Below are positions 43,901 to 55,532 of a stretch of DNA of 64,000 nt, in pieces (position 1 is the stretch's first letter; the number at the start of each line of letters is the position of its first letter). Source of the DNA: Chondrus crispus (Eukaryota > Rhodophyta > Florideophyceae > Gigartinales > Gigartinaceae). The stretch spans positions 62,001 to 126,000 of the forward strand of contig NW_005178990.1 of assembly GCF_000350225.1 (NCBI RefSeq), read 5' to 3'. The notes under the pieces were generated by a model. The model did not search any database and was not told where the DNA came from. It worked only from the letters and a program-made list of their open reading frames with translations. The translations under genes and the position numbers were made by a program.

Positions 43901-44200
43901 AAATTTTCGTGACTTTTCAAAGCATGGTGAAATGTTTAGTGATACGACTGCACTTGGATAAACAGTTTGGCAATATAACTGGCCTAGTGTGAACTGTTTC
44001 GCAGCAACAATCCCGAAGTGTAAACGGTTGGGCAATACGAATGCCCGACTGTGAACAATTTTGCAATAAACCTGCTCGCGTGTGAACTGCTTTGCAATAG
44101 GAATGCCCAATTGGGAACAGTTTCGCATTTTCCAGAGCACTGTCCACTGTCTTGCAATACGGCTGCCCAACTGTGAACCTCTTGGCAATTAACTCTAAAA
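40911..44200 (+). mobile_element. Mutator-like (MULE) DNA transposon
   Basis: Transposase ORF 41162-43570 is flanked by inverted arrays of a repeated motif. On the right (about 43945-44196), some eight degenerate copies of a unit near 30-36 bp occur, of the type GCCCAACTGTGAAC followed by TTGCAATA. On the left (about 40925-41025), three copies of the complement occur. The word CGGCTGCCCA lies at the outer edge of both arrays (near 40927 and 44161). MULEs often have such long sub-terminal inverted arrays. I could not fix the exact ends or a 9-bp target duplication. Confidence 0.7.
41162..43570 (+). pseudogene. MULE transposase, single in-frame TAG
   Basis: The frame runs 802 codons with one interruption, a TAG at 41783-41785; both sides are in the same frame. 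The N-terminal part is basic (MEASKQRRPGAVLTSSARRR). The MULE DDE core follows: ADACFGKSSLASFQEFTVVG, ALGCVLVCGNESVSTWTRAW, LMSDGDKGIPAEIRNSF and FTCAEHRGKRLARHG (C/H motif). The third acidic residue is probably in GVESHNSATL. A SWIM zinc finger, CTCGIPTRHLFLCVH, comes next, then an AT-hook-like PPKRGRPSTER near the C-terminus. The C-terminal 591 residues from the Met at 41795 contain the whole core and could start independently, so activity is not excluded. Rather GC-rich, unlike the flanks. Confidence 0.88.
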
Positions 44201-44338
44201 AGAAACAGACCCCTGCTCCCTTAGCTAAAGTGCCACGCGTGCCAGGTCACCCTCACTTGCAAACATCAGCCACGCAAACAGCGTGGTGGCAAGAAGCATT
44301 TGGCACCAGAGGCTCGCTATCAACGCCAGCAGGAGGAC

Positions 44339-44427
44339 GACTACTGTGACCCTTGCTAAGGCTTCTTTCCCTCCGTGCACAACTTAAAAGCACACCTCAT
44401 CGGCGCAAACCACTTCCGTCGAGTCTC
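44339..44427 (+). pseudogene. Fragment of a U1/matrin-type C2H2 zinc finger
   Basis: One frame reads DYCDPC, a TAA, then GFFPSVHNLKAHLIGANHFR, giving C-x2-C-x12-H-x5-H, the spacing of zf-U1/zf-met fingers. The stop falls straight after the second Cys. Frames on either side carry no further domain. It may be a piece of a second MULE gene or a captured host fragment beside the MULE. Confidence 0.4.
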
Positions 44428-44578
44428 ATATCTGCGCGAACGTGATTTGACATGCCAAAATTACCAAGGTTGACCACCAAAAATCTGAAACCTTTCAAAA
44501 CAATTTTGCAATCTATTGGGAGTACCTTGCAATACTTTCGGTTTATTTGTTTCACAGCTACAGTAGTGCGACTACTAA

Positions 44579-45276
44579 GAGCACCCCTAGTGGTTGAGTA
44601 AATGAGTAAATGCTTGATTTTTGGAGATAGATTTTGTCGTGAGCAACTCTATAGAGTTGCTCATGACAAATAAAATTTAGAGATACTCACTCCAATATAG
44701 TGGAGTGAGTATCTCTAAAAAAGTTACCATTTTGAGTAAATCTATCTCCAAGCAGCCGACCGGATGGAGACAGATTTACTCATTTGCGCAAATAGAGATG
44801 CGAATATAATTGCGCCACTTGGAAAAATTACCAAAAACCCACGCCAATTCTATTGACTTGGCTCGAGCAATGTTCTCTGTGCACAGGGAACACACTGTTT
44901 TCTGTGCACAGGAAACACCCCCAACACCGCGATCCCAAGCTGAATTAACCCGCCACTGCCACCCTCCTGCATTCTTCCTGACGCCTTCCCTTCTCCCTTT
45001 CCTCCTCCTCTCCTCCCTGCCCTTCCTCCAGGGCATGATGTTGTCATGTGGGGCTTGAGGAGATGGGAACCGGAGACGTCCCCCACAGTATATCCGTACA
45101 ACACCACCACTACCATCCCTCGTACTGAATGACCACGGCTGCCAAAAGAGCCAATCACTGCACAACACGTTTGAATTTGCCCTCTAACCGGTAGTGTTGC
45201 CCCTAGAATCGCTATCTCCAAACCCTGAATTTCTCATATTTAACCTCGAAATATAACTAAACCAGTAGGGGTGCTC
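44579..45276. mobile_element. PIF/Harbinger-type MITE with fold-back left end
   Basis: The left end GAGCACCCCTAGTGGTTGAG and the right end on the complement GAGCACCCCTACTGGTTTAG form the TIR, with TAA on both sides (44576-44578 and 45277-45279). The first 200 bases fold into nested hairpins (44632-44671 and 44676-44720 inside a longer stem). No transposase is present in the 698 bp. The GAGCA start matches the MITE at 24637-25399, so the two probably belong to related Harbinger families. Confidence 0.85.
44632..44720. repeat. Two consecutive hairpins within the MITE
   Basis: 44632-44671 is a palindrome with arms TTTGTCGTGAGCAACTCTAT and its complement (one mismatch, no spacer). 44676-44720 has 19-bp arms TTTAGAGATACTCACTCCA around ATATAG. 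Outside both, TGGAGATAGATTT and AAATCTATCTCCA extend the fold-back. Confidence 0.9.
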
Positions 45277-45819
45277 TAAAACCCCGCACTGGTCTACGTG
45301 ATAAGGTTGGACACGTAGTACAACACCCACACTACACATACCTTCCGCACGTGTGAAATACAACATGTGTGGAAATTGAACACGTATTGCACGAATCTTT
45401 CTGGCACTAACTCCGATACGTGTGACATACCACACTCGGTGTGAGAGTTGCACACGTGTGAGGTACTGTACTGGGCGCTTCCGGAAATTATTTCTTGTGT
45501 CAGAGGCACATATATTTTTTTCATGCCACGGAAATGCTGGCGCACAGAATGTGCGTCGCTCTACTGTACTGGCGTCTGTACGGCTGATGCGACGCCGCCG
45601 ATGACGCCGTCGGAGCCCAGTACATTGCGAGCTTAGATCTATCACAATGCGGGAGCGCGCGAGTTCAGAGCCATGAATGACGCAATGTCTGTCCTACTAC
45701 TCCTTTTAATTCAGGAGCAACATCGAAAGTATGCCATAGCGTTCAGGCAGAAATAATCGGCCGAAGGTCGAAAAAGAAGGGACCGCCGTATTTCAAGAGC
45801 TGCGCTGCAGCACCCCTCC

Positions 45820-46843
45820 ATGTCAACATTTTCATGCCTTTTCTGGTCAGGTTGCGATCAATCTTTAATCACGTTAGCAGGTCTCGACCACCACGCTTTT
45901 CGTAGCTTGCTCCAAACATTTGAACCAGCTTTTGAGCGCTACTCACCGTCCTGTAGCGATGGAATCATCAAAGTCCTTCCTACACGTTCCAAAAAGCGTG
46001 GAAGACCCCGTTCCCTATCGGCATCCAATTGTTTGGGGCTTGTGCTCGCTTGGGGAAGATCTCGAGGATCTGAAATGGTGCTGTGCCTCCTCTTCGGTGT
46101 GACAGGTTCCGTATGTTCTCTTATCTTGCAGTTTGGGCGGCGACTTCTACTGCTGCAGCTTTCTAAGGATGCCATGGCAGCAGTGCGAATGCCGTCGGAT
46201 GAAGAAATAAAGGGATTTAAGCATTCGTTTGCTACAAAGTTCTCCATGCTGTCGGATGTTTATGCGGTCGCGGACGGATTGAAGCTGTATCTGCAGAAAT
46301 CTGGGGATGCAGTGATTCAGAACATGTTCTACAACGGTTGGACACACGACCACTACGTTGGAAATGTTTTTGTCTTTGCACCGAATGGATGCATTATTGC
46401 ATGCGCCGTAAATGCACCCGGGCGATGCATGATTCTACGACTGCTGACTGCGGAAATATTTATGAGAAACTAGAAGATGCTTATGGTAGGACCGGGCGGT
46501 CGGTGTGTCGTGGACTCAGTCTTCTCAAAAAGAGATAATAAATTCCTCATCAAGTCCAGTCAGGATATTTTTATGAACAGTGGCCGGATGCACGAAATCA
46601 CAGAAGCTAGACAAGCAACCTCTGCCCGACAGGCAGCAGAAGGGGGAATGCGAGCGCTGCAAGGGGCTTTCCCAAGGCTGAATGATCGGTTGACGTATGA
46701 GGAGCGAGGTGAGCGGAAAGCCATTCTTTTGTCTATTGTCCTGTTCGGGTAGTGGGTTTACACCAAAATTCTCAACACCTACATGCCGAGCCTGAGCGTC
46801 GACGCTAACTTTTTCCTCAGCAATAGTCTTGGCTTTCCAAAGT
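45820..46843 (+). pseudogene. PIF/Harbinger transposase, degenerate
   Basis: The DDE_4-type nuclease is spread over three frames. The first (45820 to about 46420) holds KKRGRPRSLSASNCLGLVLA, WGRSRGSEMVLCLLFGVTGS, VADGLKL (first Asp), FYNGWTHDHYVGNVFVFAPN and IIACAVNAPG. The second (about 46410-46490) holds MHDSTTADCGNIYEKLEDAY (second Asp). The third (about 46480-46750) holds GGRCVVDSVFSKRDNKFLIK (third acidic site), ARQAAEGGMRALQGAFPRL and LTYEERGERKAILL. Two indels (near 46420 and 46490) and a TAG at 46750 break it. This family cuts and pastes into TWA sites; the 3-bp TTA and TAA duplications of the MITEs at 24.6 and 44.6 kb fit such an enzyme. Confidence 0.85.
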
Positions 46844-48207
46844 AGTAGCGAGATGGGCGTCGACGAGTGAGGGAGGAGGTTGGAGATGCTGTGGTAGGAT
46901 GGGGAGGCGATGCAGTACGTGAAAGAAGATACTTGTTCTTGACACAGTACTCAAGATGCAGCACCCAAGATGCAGCGGGGTGTTCCAGAGCTTGAAAAGT
47001 AGCAGACGAGTCAATAAAGCTGTTTTGAGGCAAGAGATACAATAAAAGCCGGAAGTGCGGTTGAAAGATCCTTGTTAAGAAAGAAGTACTGATGAGGTAT
47101 TGAGAGCGGTTCGAAAGGTAAGAAATGCAATTGATTCAGAAGAGGGCGTGTGAGGAGATCAAAAGGCGTGCGGGTGTTGGAGAGCTCAGTAGCGAACCGG
47201 AATTGAAACCGAAAAAGAGATGGGTCGAGAAGTGGGAGAGTTAAGTTGACAAGCGGAGCTAAAAGTGAAGCAGAGATGAGTCAAGCAAAGATAAAGTTTG
47301 GAGTGGAGTATGCAGAGCAGGTCATAAGAGAAGGAGGTATGGGGTGGTATTTATGTGGGTCAGGAGAAGAAGGCAGAGATCGGAGCGCAAATTGTATCCT
47401 TAAGTGGCAAGCGGGAGCGGTTCCGTAGAGGAGAGGAGGATGACGAAAGATTGTGTTGTATCAAGTGCGTCCGTTGTCAATTTTTATTGTGGGTGGAATA
47501 CAGGGCGTGGAAAGTACACGATCCGAGGGAAAAGATTCCGGTTGAATGGTTTCGGAAGTGGGGAGAATCTGGGGCCGTTGCTCGACACGGAAGGAGGGAG
47601 GAGCATCGTCATTGAGGAAAGTGGAGAGGCATGGTCGCAGCCATGACGGAAACAGCGTTCCCACCAAGACAGCAAGATACCGTAGCACCTTCTCTGATGA
47701 CGGTGACGTTTGAGGCACGAGGGATAAAGTTTCTGGATGGTTGCCGAAGATGGAAAGGTGGGGAAGGTGGAAAGCGTTAAGAGAACCGTCTAAACCGCCA
47801 GGACGGGAGAGGAGTTGGGGGTCCATGGCGGGTCATGGGTTTTAACTAAATGCTGCACGTGGGAATATCTCCCTCTCCTTCCTTACCAACGCCGAGATAC
47901 TTGTCCAAGAGATTTCGCCCCCTCCACTCCCCCCACTCGGCGCTCCGCTCCCCGCCGCTCTGATCCCCGCTCCCCCCTCTCCCTCCAACCCCCTCCGCGT
48001 CCTCTCCCTCCAACCCCCCTCCTCGTCCTCTTCCCGCCCGGCCCCACCCGAAATGGCCCCTCCTCCCTCGCCTCCTCCCAGCCCCCCGCTCCTTCTTCAC
48101 CTCGTCCCACACTCAATTTTATTGGGCTTGCGGGCGGCGCGATACTCAAGCGCGTCTTCAAGATGGTCGAGGAGAGCAATTCCGCTGAGGCCTTCACGTC
48201 GGCCGTT
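46844..48207. other. Spacer between the two Harbinger genes
   Basis: No recognised protein. 46850-47830 is G/A-rich on the plus strand, and 47870-48110 is strongly C/T-rich. A plus-strand frame at 47815-48222 is Pro/Ser-rich by composition and ends LKRVFKMVEESNSAEAFTSA; I give it no function. Confidence 0.5.
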
Positions 48208-49574
48208 CTACTCACAGTCTAGGGAACTGCCTTGCTGACAGAGGAGTATATTCCGTAGGAGCCAAAACCACTTGTTAAATGTCGGAAGAGGCGTGTTTGC
48301 TCCCACTCCCTTAGCCAGCATTAGCATGATCATTTCCATGAATTGTTCATGCCGCGTGCTTTGCGCCTCCCGTCGTTGTCTATCCTCCTCCCTGCGCTCT
48401 ATGTCCTCCTGGCGCGCTCGGTCCTTTTGCTTTTGCTCTTCGCTCCTGCGCTGATGCTCCTGAAGCATAGAACGTTTAAAGATAGAGATGAGGTCCTCCC
48501 CCTCATTACCCACCCCCTTTTTGGACGCAATTTTCTTTCTCAAAAAAGGCCGGGGCGAGAGAGATCTAATATTACGAGACGAATGGCCTGGAGACTTGAA
48601 CTGTGACCCCCTGGACCTATCAGTGGAGAGCTAGAGTTTTCTAGTAGAACAACTGTGCCATTTTGCCCCTGCTCTTCGTCGCCGCTTTCTGAACCTTCCC
48701 TTTCTATTTCGGTTAGAAAAACCGGGGCCAGGTCCCTCTGCATAGACTCATTCGGAATACACCCTTCTACAGCGTCCTCCGCGAGTTGTCCGTCTCCTAG
48801 ATCTGCCCGGTCTGTCATCTTGTACCGGATTTGCTTTGCTTTGCGCACGTCTGGGGGCATAAGAGGGTCTCCTGTTGGCCTTTTCTTGCGGTGCAAGGAT
48901 GCAAAATTTCTCTTTAAAGAATCGAGGGTACGCTGGCATGCTGGGTACCGCTGCTCATGAAGCCGCAGCACATGATCCCATTCTTCCTTGCATAAAGGCA
49001 GGTGTTGATCTAAAACTTCTAAAAGGCTGTCGATTTCCTGCTGCGAAAAACCGCTTCCTCGTCTTCCATTGGGTGATGACGTCACATCACGAGATGCTGT
49101 CTTTCTTCTTCGTATGATATTTTTCCTGGCTCCCGGTATGGGACGAATTGGGTTATGGGAAACGCGATGTCGGTCGGCGGGAGCACGCACATGTGGGGCA
49201 CCAACGTAGTTTGGTGTTATTTCCGGATCTCCTACCATCTGAGCACCATACCCCGCGAGACCACGTATCGTCGGCGGAGGAGACGTCCGAGAGCTGGCTG
49301 GAGATGCATCAATCTCATGATGCTGCGGCGGCGGACTAGAGTCAGGTTGGTAAGACTCGGCTTGTGCGTGCGATAGAGTGTGGCGCGGGGCGGCGGTTTC
49401 CAGTTCTTGTTCCGGCGGGGATCGGTGAACTTCGAGCGTTGGGTCCAGCGAACTGGACTTATGCACAGCGTGGAATTTATGGGGATCGGCGGGGGTTCGT
49501 AGAGGTTGAGCTGTCGACGAGGGTGCGCTGTGGGAATGCTTTTTTCGGGATCCCTTGTGATGAAAACGCACCAT
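48208..49574 (-). pseudogene. Harbinger accessory protein with SANT-like (DUF6818-type) domain
   Basis: The minus-strand gene starts with about 170 residues of low-complexity Ser/Pro/His sequence. A compact domain follows: FSQQEIDSLLEVLDQHLPLC, EEWDHVLRLHEQRYP, RTLDSLKRNFASLHRKKRPT and GDPLMPPDVRKAKQIRYKM. I recall this pattern as DUF6818, a Myb/SANT-like DNA-binding domain found in algae and oomycetes. The C-terminal part (48208-48543) is a charged coiled coil (QEHQRRSEEQKQKDRARQED, REEDRQRREAQ). The two parts are in different frames and meet near 48545-48605, so one indel has likely broken the gene. PIF/Harbinger elements carry a transposase and a separate Myb-like protein needed for transposition. 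The convergent position next to the transposase at 45.8-46.8 kb fits that pair. Confidence 0.65.
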
Positions 49575-49934
49575 CCATCACGATCTCCTGGGTGCCTTCG
49601 TCGGATGAGGATTGGTCTTCCAGGTCGACTTTGTCATGGCTGGCCATGGTGGCTGGCTTTTAGATGCCGAGTCTCGTCACCCTTGTTGTGGGCGACGCTC
49701 TCTCAGAAAAATACAAAAAGGTGGGTTGCACGCACGCGCATTTTACCGTTTGTGCGCTACACATTTAACCTAGCATGGGGTAGCCCGTCCGAGAAAACGA
49801 CGCTTTGTGTGTACACAACGCGCCGTTTGTGTATCATAAAACTCCGATTTGGTCAACACAATTTGCGATTTTAGAATTTCAGGAAGTGCCCACTATTTTT
49901 GAACATTGGACACCTGTACATGTACTCAACTGGA
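49575..49934. other. Spacer, no gene seen
   Basis: About 360 bases between the Harbinger accessory gene and the copia element. It may include the right end of the Harbinger element, but I could not find its TIR. Confidence 0.5.
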
Positions 49935-52900
49935 AATAGTGTGAGCCATAAAAAGTCGAACTTTTTTAAGTTTAATGCTAAGGTTGCAGAAAGACTTTTG
50001 TTTCTAAGGCGGAAGTAACCTTACTAACTACTTTTCGGAGACTGTAATAAACCAAACAGAATGGCGAAAGTAATTGGTGATGCAGCAATGAAGACCCTTA
50101 CTAAGGAACTAAAATCATATCAACCAGCATCTCCAGTTCATCGTGATATTATATCAGTTATTTCACCACACATTACCCGCCGACAATCCGGTAATAAGCT
50201 TGACACATAAATAACTGAGAAATTTCGTGAAGATATTCCCGCTGAAAGTCAGTACTCATTGGACATACAAAAGGGCACCACGTTTGTGTTCCGAATTATC
50301 CGTGACTTCTACCGTGGCAGCAGGTGTGGAGTATGACAGGCATCTGCCACTGACCGCATTCCGTTGCGATTAATGGAAATGTTATAATCAGACAAAGACG
50401 GCATCGATTTTGTTATGAGAGACTTCTTCAACACAAAAAAGAGTAGCCCGGTAAGTATTCCTATTAGCAAGGGGAATGGACCGGATACCTCTCTCCCAAC
50501 ACGAAGTATTCTCCGGACAGACGTGATTCAGAGTCCCGAATCGCACACAACATGGCGTTGCGCCTCAAAATCAAGACATATTCACCAGAAAACTTGGTGA
50601 GGAACTCAAGGAACACATCAAGAAATAAATTAACGCCGCTCAGGGCCACAAGCTCGACCAAACCAATAAACGTACTTTTCCAGAACATATTCGATGGAGA
50701 AGCGAAGAGATTCTATCGACAGATTGTGAGGGACGAGTGTGGAACTTTTGGTCAGGCAGGCCACGTCATACAAGACGAGTACAACAACATCACTCGACAG
50801 AACAGAATCAGGAAGTACCTGCAAAGCCTAAGAATTCATTCTTTGATGCATGCCAAGAGGCTCAACACCGTAGAAGCTTTTGAAGAGTTACGTGATATCG
50901 TCACACGACCTGCCCCTCAAGGACCAAGGGCTCACCACTCCGAAGAAGACAAAGTGGAATAACTTTACGAGACTGTCGTTGGTGCCCCGTGGGCCGAGTC
51001 AGCGCTAGCGAACTCGCATTCCACATCTACTCCTTGGCACTTCCAATATCGGTGTACGGCATTAGACGCCGCCTGTCTTCAATACCGAGACGAGCGAAAA
51101 GGTAGAAAAAAATATATGAACATCTGTCAAACTATCCTACATAAAGAAATGAAATATACATCGGAGTATAAACCTAGCCTCTACTACGAAGGCCAGAAAT
51201 ATTGCGAACGCCCAAAGAAACCTGAATCACGCTCATCTGATCCATTTAGGGCCTCCTCGAGCTTGCGCAAAAGCCGGTCAAAATGGATTAAACCGTTACG
51301 GCAACCCCAGGCTATGCAACAACTGTCAGGATCCCAATCAGTTCAGCAGGGACTTCCCCAAACCTCGCAACGTTATTCGAAATATTTCATCACAAGTCAG
51401 GATATATCCGAATAAAAGCCATCAAATCTTTTTGGAGCTCTGTCAACAACTTGCGGACGCCTTGTTCTCTACCGACGAAGAAAACCCCTCTCCTGTCATT
51501 ATAGGGGAAAACTTCAAGCAGGAAGACTCCGCCTCATCAGAGGAAGAGACACATGAACATTCCGATACAAGAGGACAAACATTCCACGTTACTGGTACTG
51601 AAAATAGTGGACTTGCATCTGTCCTTGATTAAGAGGATTCCTGAGAAGAGGAAGTCTAATTTGCCGTCGTCGTTTGAAGTCGAAAGGAAATGACCTTTAC
51701 CACGAGACTGTCCTCAACAAAAATCCGCGCCCTTACAAAATCTCGAGAAGGTCAAAGACAGCTCATGAGACACAAAGAAATCAGAGTCTCAGAAAATTGG
51801 TCAGCGATGCGAAGACCAATTATGTGTTTTACTTCCGCGGAGGTCTTTCACGGGTGAAAACTGATTTTGATGACCGCGGAAAAGACTGCCAGAGAGCTTG
51901 AATCGACAATAGAGCACAACGGACTGTTACCGGAATACATCAAGCTAAAAAATACGAAAGATTCGTAGAATGTAGGTTCAAACCAAGCAGAAATATATCC
52001 AGTACAGACTTGGTGTTGATTTACATAATTCAAAAGGATCTATCTCAATTCGATTACAGTTTTTCAAGGACGTATTTACGCCAATTGAGGTAGAGGTAGT
52101 TAGAGCAAACATGCCTTTGCTTTCAGGACTTCATTGGCTCGGTAAACCTCATCTATACCTAGATACGACAAGAAATGTACGAATCAGCTCTCCGAGAAAC
52201 AGTTCTGTGCCAGTCGTAAGGAATTCTGGGCATGTTTACCTGCAATAGAAACGGGAAGACGCAGTAATATTCTCCAGAAGTGAACTGATCAAGATCCATA
52301 TAAGTTTTCGACACCCAACGGATACGAAACGTTTGAGTCTCACAAAAAGCCCGACCGCACAAGGCCACCGAGGCCACCACAAAAGTCTTCAAAGATATAT
52401 CTAAGTCATGCAATACTTGTCAAAGACTTGGATCACAACCACCTATACTTGAGACCACGCCACCCACACTGCACGACGTTAAGTTCGGTGAAGAAATATC
52501 AATGGATCTGATGTTCATTGAAGGACAAGAAATTCTAAATATTGTCGACACTGCAACGCGTTCCAGCTCGACGGAATGTTTATAATCTCAGGTTCAAAAT
52601 TACGAACAGTCCGTAAACGGGATATTGCTTGATTTTCTTGAAGCGTGGTGCACTCTTTATACAGTATTTCCAAACCGCATCAGAACTGATGCCGCCTCAA
52701 TTTTCACTTCGCCTAAATGGAAGGAAATGGATGAAAGCGTATGGATAGAGCTTTGCATTTCAGGGGTTGAAGCTGAAACTCCTTAGGCATTGGAGGAAGA
52801 CAACATGCACCCCTGCCAATAATATATCGAAAGATTATATTCTATTTCCCACAATTTGACGCCGACATTGTACTAAAACTTTTGATCAAAGCCATGAACG

Positions 52901-55382
52901 ACACCAACGGAGGTAAGGGATTAATTACCTCACTAGTTGTATTCGGGATAATACCACGATTCGCATTTATTAGCTCAGATACACACTCTCAGAAAGAAAG
53001 GATGCTCGCACTTTCAAAAGAACAAATGGAAATGAATTCTGCAATATCCGAGAGGCGCATTCTTGATGCTGTTACCGGAAGCATCCCAACCGCAACCGAT
53101 TTTATATTTGCGATTGGTCAAGAAGTGCTTTATGCCAAGATTGGAGTAAGGGATAGATTAAACCTACCACCATCACAGATATACGGGACAAAATAGTAGA
53201 CGTCAATAGCAACGACGGGCAATGGCATAAAACAATGAACTCGCAACAAGGTAAGCCTTATGTTCAAAAAAGGTCTCAACAAACAGACATGCTTTCACCG
53301 GAAGAGTTCCTTACTACGATGTTGGAGCCTTTCAAATACGTAAACAGATCCAAACCTCCCAGTTTTGATGTAGAACTCACCGAAGTGATCAATCTTGGTG
53401 ACCCTAGATCAAATCTTGAGTCAAGATTGACAGCCGCAAAGAAAACGGAGGTGAAAGGTTCGATTGAGAAAGGAACGTGGAACCCTGTATGCAAGTCAGA
53501 AGTACCTCAGAACGCAAATATTATTGGTGGTAGATATGTAATAGCAATAAAGGATGAAGTCACTGAAGAAGAAGTACAAAAAGCCCGTTTTGTAGTTCAA
53601 GGATACAGGGATACGCAAAAGGCTTCTCTTGTGCACGATACGGACACACCAAGGCGACGTTTCACAAGAGTCTTGATCGAACTGGCAGCAATATGTGGAT
53701 TCAGACTGTCTTCAACAGATGTGACTCAAGCGTATGTACAAAGTACAGAAAACCTAATGAGGGATGTGTACATCAAACCGACTGGAGAATTTGAACTGAA
53801 TCAGGACAAGCTACTGAATTGGTTAAACCTTTATGCGGTCTTGCCGATACTGGCGATTACTGGTGCCGTATCATCGGCAAATCATATCAAACAGGACTTG
53901 AACATGACAGGAAGAACAGAAGTTGGAGCTTTTTTCTTTAAATGCATCCGAATCAAGCTTGATTGTATGTGCATAACCAATGGAGACGAGGCCCTCCAAG
54001 CATATACCAAGTAATATTCAGCTTTCGCACACAAAACAGAAGTGAATTTCAAGCGTAAGGGAAGGGCTTACGATAAGTTCAACGTTGTCGGAGTACAGAT
54101 TGAGAAAAATAATTCCGAACACATGACTCACCAGACTTCGTACATCCGGAAGAGAAGCTCCTAAACACGGTCACATACAACGAATATCGATCATTAAGAG
54201 CGAAATTGGCCTGAATTACGTACACAAGACCAAATATAAGTTTCTCCATGGCACAAGCCCCCCAGGTGACTGAAATACAGTATGGAACGAATCTAAAACT
54301 CCAAATCCGATACATCAACAGCATCAATAGACGAATGAAGAAAGAACCATACTTACCCTTGAGATATCCCACGCTCGATGACAACTAATTTTACAAATAA
54401 GAGTTTATTGAAATGACTCTTATGCAAACAACTCAGATAGATCTTCTCAGCTCGTATACATAATCTTTCTATGTGATAGTAGCGACAAGTGCCAACCACT
54501 CTACTGGTCATGTCGTAATGCTAAAAAGAGTTTCATGATCAGTCCTGGGCAGCCAAACGATGGCTTTTGCGGACTCGTTTGGTAAGGCATTTATGCTCAG
54601 ACATGACATACAGAGTATGATGAACAGAACAGTACCAATCATGATGTTCACAGATAGTTTGTCACTATTTCATGTGATCACGAAAGCATCTGCTACGGGT
54701 GATAAAAGACTAATGATTGACCTTGAGGTGGTCAAAACGGCATACGAACAAAACGAAATGGGGCAGATCGGATTCATTCGATCAGAGCAAAACCTGGACG
54801 ACTGCTTCACAAAATATAAAGGCAATGATGCTCTCATCAACACACTGAAACATGCCAGAATCACGCACCCCGTGGACCAAGCCTTGTCAAAAGCCAGAAC
54901 GAGGGTACGTCACGTCAAAAGTAGATGTAGTGTAGAAATATTAGAGGTGAATGGTCACGGTAACGTACAATGAATACATCTGGGTTATGGTGAATTGAAT
55001 CGCATTAAGGTAGAATTGCGGTATAATTTTGTTGCATCACTCTCCCACCCCACAGTAACACCGGAAACTGCAAATGCTAATACCAAATGCAAATCCGTTT
55101 ACCAATTATCAGCAAACGGAATGCAATGGTATGGTAAATAATCAATGATGGGGATATGGAGTAAGATCTACCGGGTAGTTGAAACTCGTCAGGATTCGAG
55201 GGAGACTACTAGTCTGCCTGGAATCCTGCCGTTCTTTGTTCATGTGCACGGACAGCTATTAGCTTTCCGTGCCCATGAACAAAGAACGAGAAACCCCTAA
55301 AACAATAAAGAACGCGATTCCCTTTTCACCAAATCCTGCCGGTGACCCCTTTACTATACCTTTATTTTCTATTTTTGCAACA
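49935..55382 (+). mobile_element. Ty1/copia LTR retrotransposon, decayed
   Basis: The plus strand gives the copia order: gag-like region (about 50060-51630), integrase remnants (about 52400-52900), reverse transcriptase (53235-54014, with copia-typical blocks such as KARFVVQGYRD and FRLSSTDVTQAYVQS), RNase H (54560-54973, with MFTDSLSLFHVI) and a 3' LTR (54948-55382). Integrase before reverse transcriptase identifies copia. No matching 5' LTR is recognisable near 49.5-50.0 kb. The element is clearly broken, probably in ten or more places, and is therefore old, or at least long unconstrained. A related LTR lies at 39954-40334. Confidence 0.85.
54948..55382 (+). repeat. 3' LTR of the copia element
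   Basis: It begins TGAATGGTCACGG and ends TTTTTGCAACA, and is homologous along its length to the isolated LTR at 39954-40334. A block of about 55 bp around 55231-55287, a hairpin with 22-bp arms starting GTTCTTTGTTCATG, is present only in this copy. Excluding it, I estimate about 80 per cent identity by eye. Confidence 0.85.
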
Positions 55383-55532
55383 GTAAATCGTGGACAACCC
55401 GACATTTGTGTACCTTAACAGGGAAGGGCTCGGTAAATACCCAAAACTATGATGTGGAAGAAAACATAGCCAAGTGCACGGAGGTGCCAAAACGCAGCTC
55501 CACGATCTCAATCGATTCGTCAACATATACGT

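Noticed and set aside
47815-48222. 135-codon Pro/Ser-rich plus-strand frame
   Set aside because: Follows from a C/T-rich tract; the only non-repetitive part is about 30 residues without a match.
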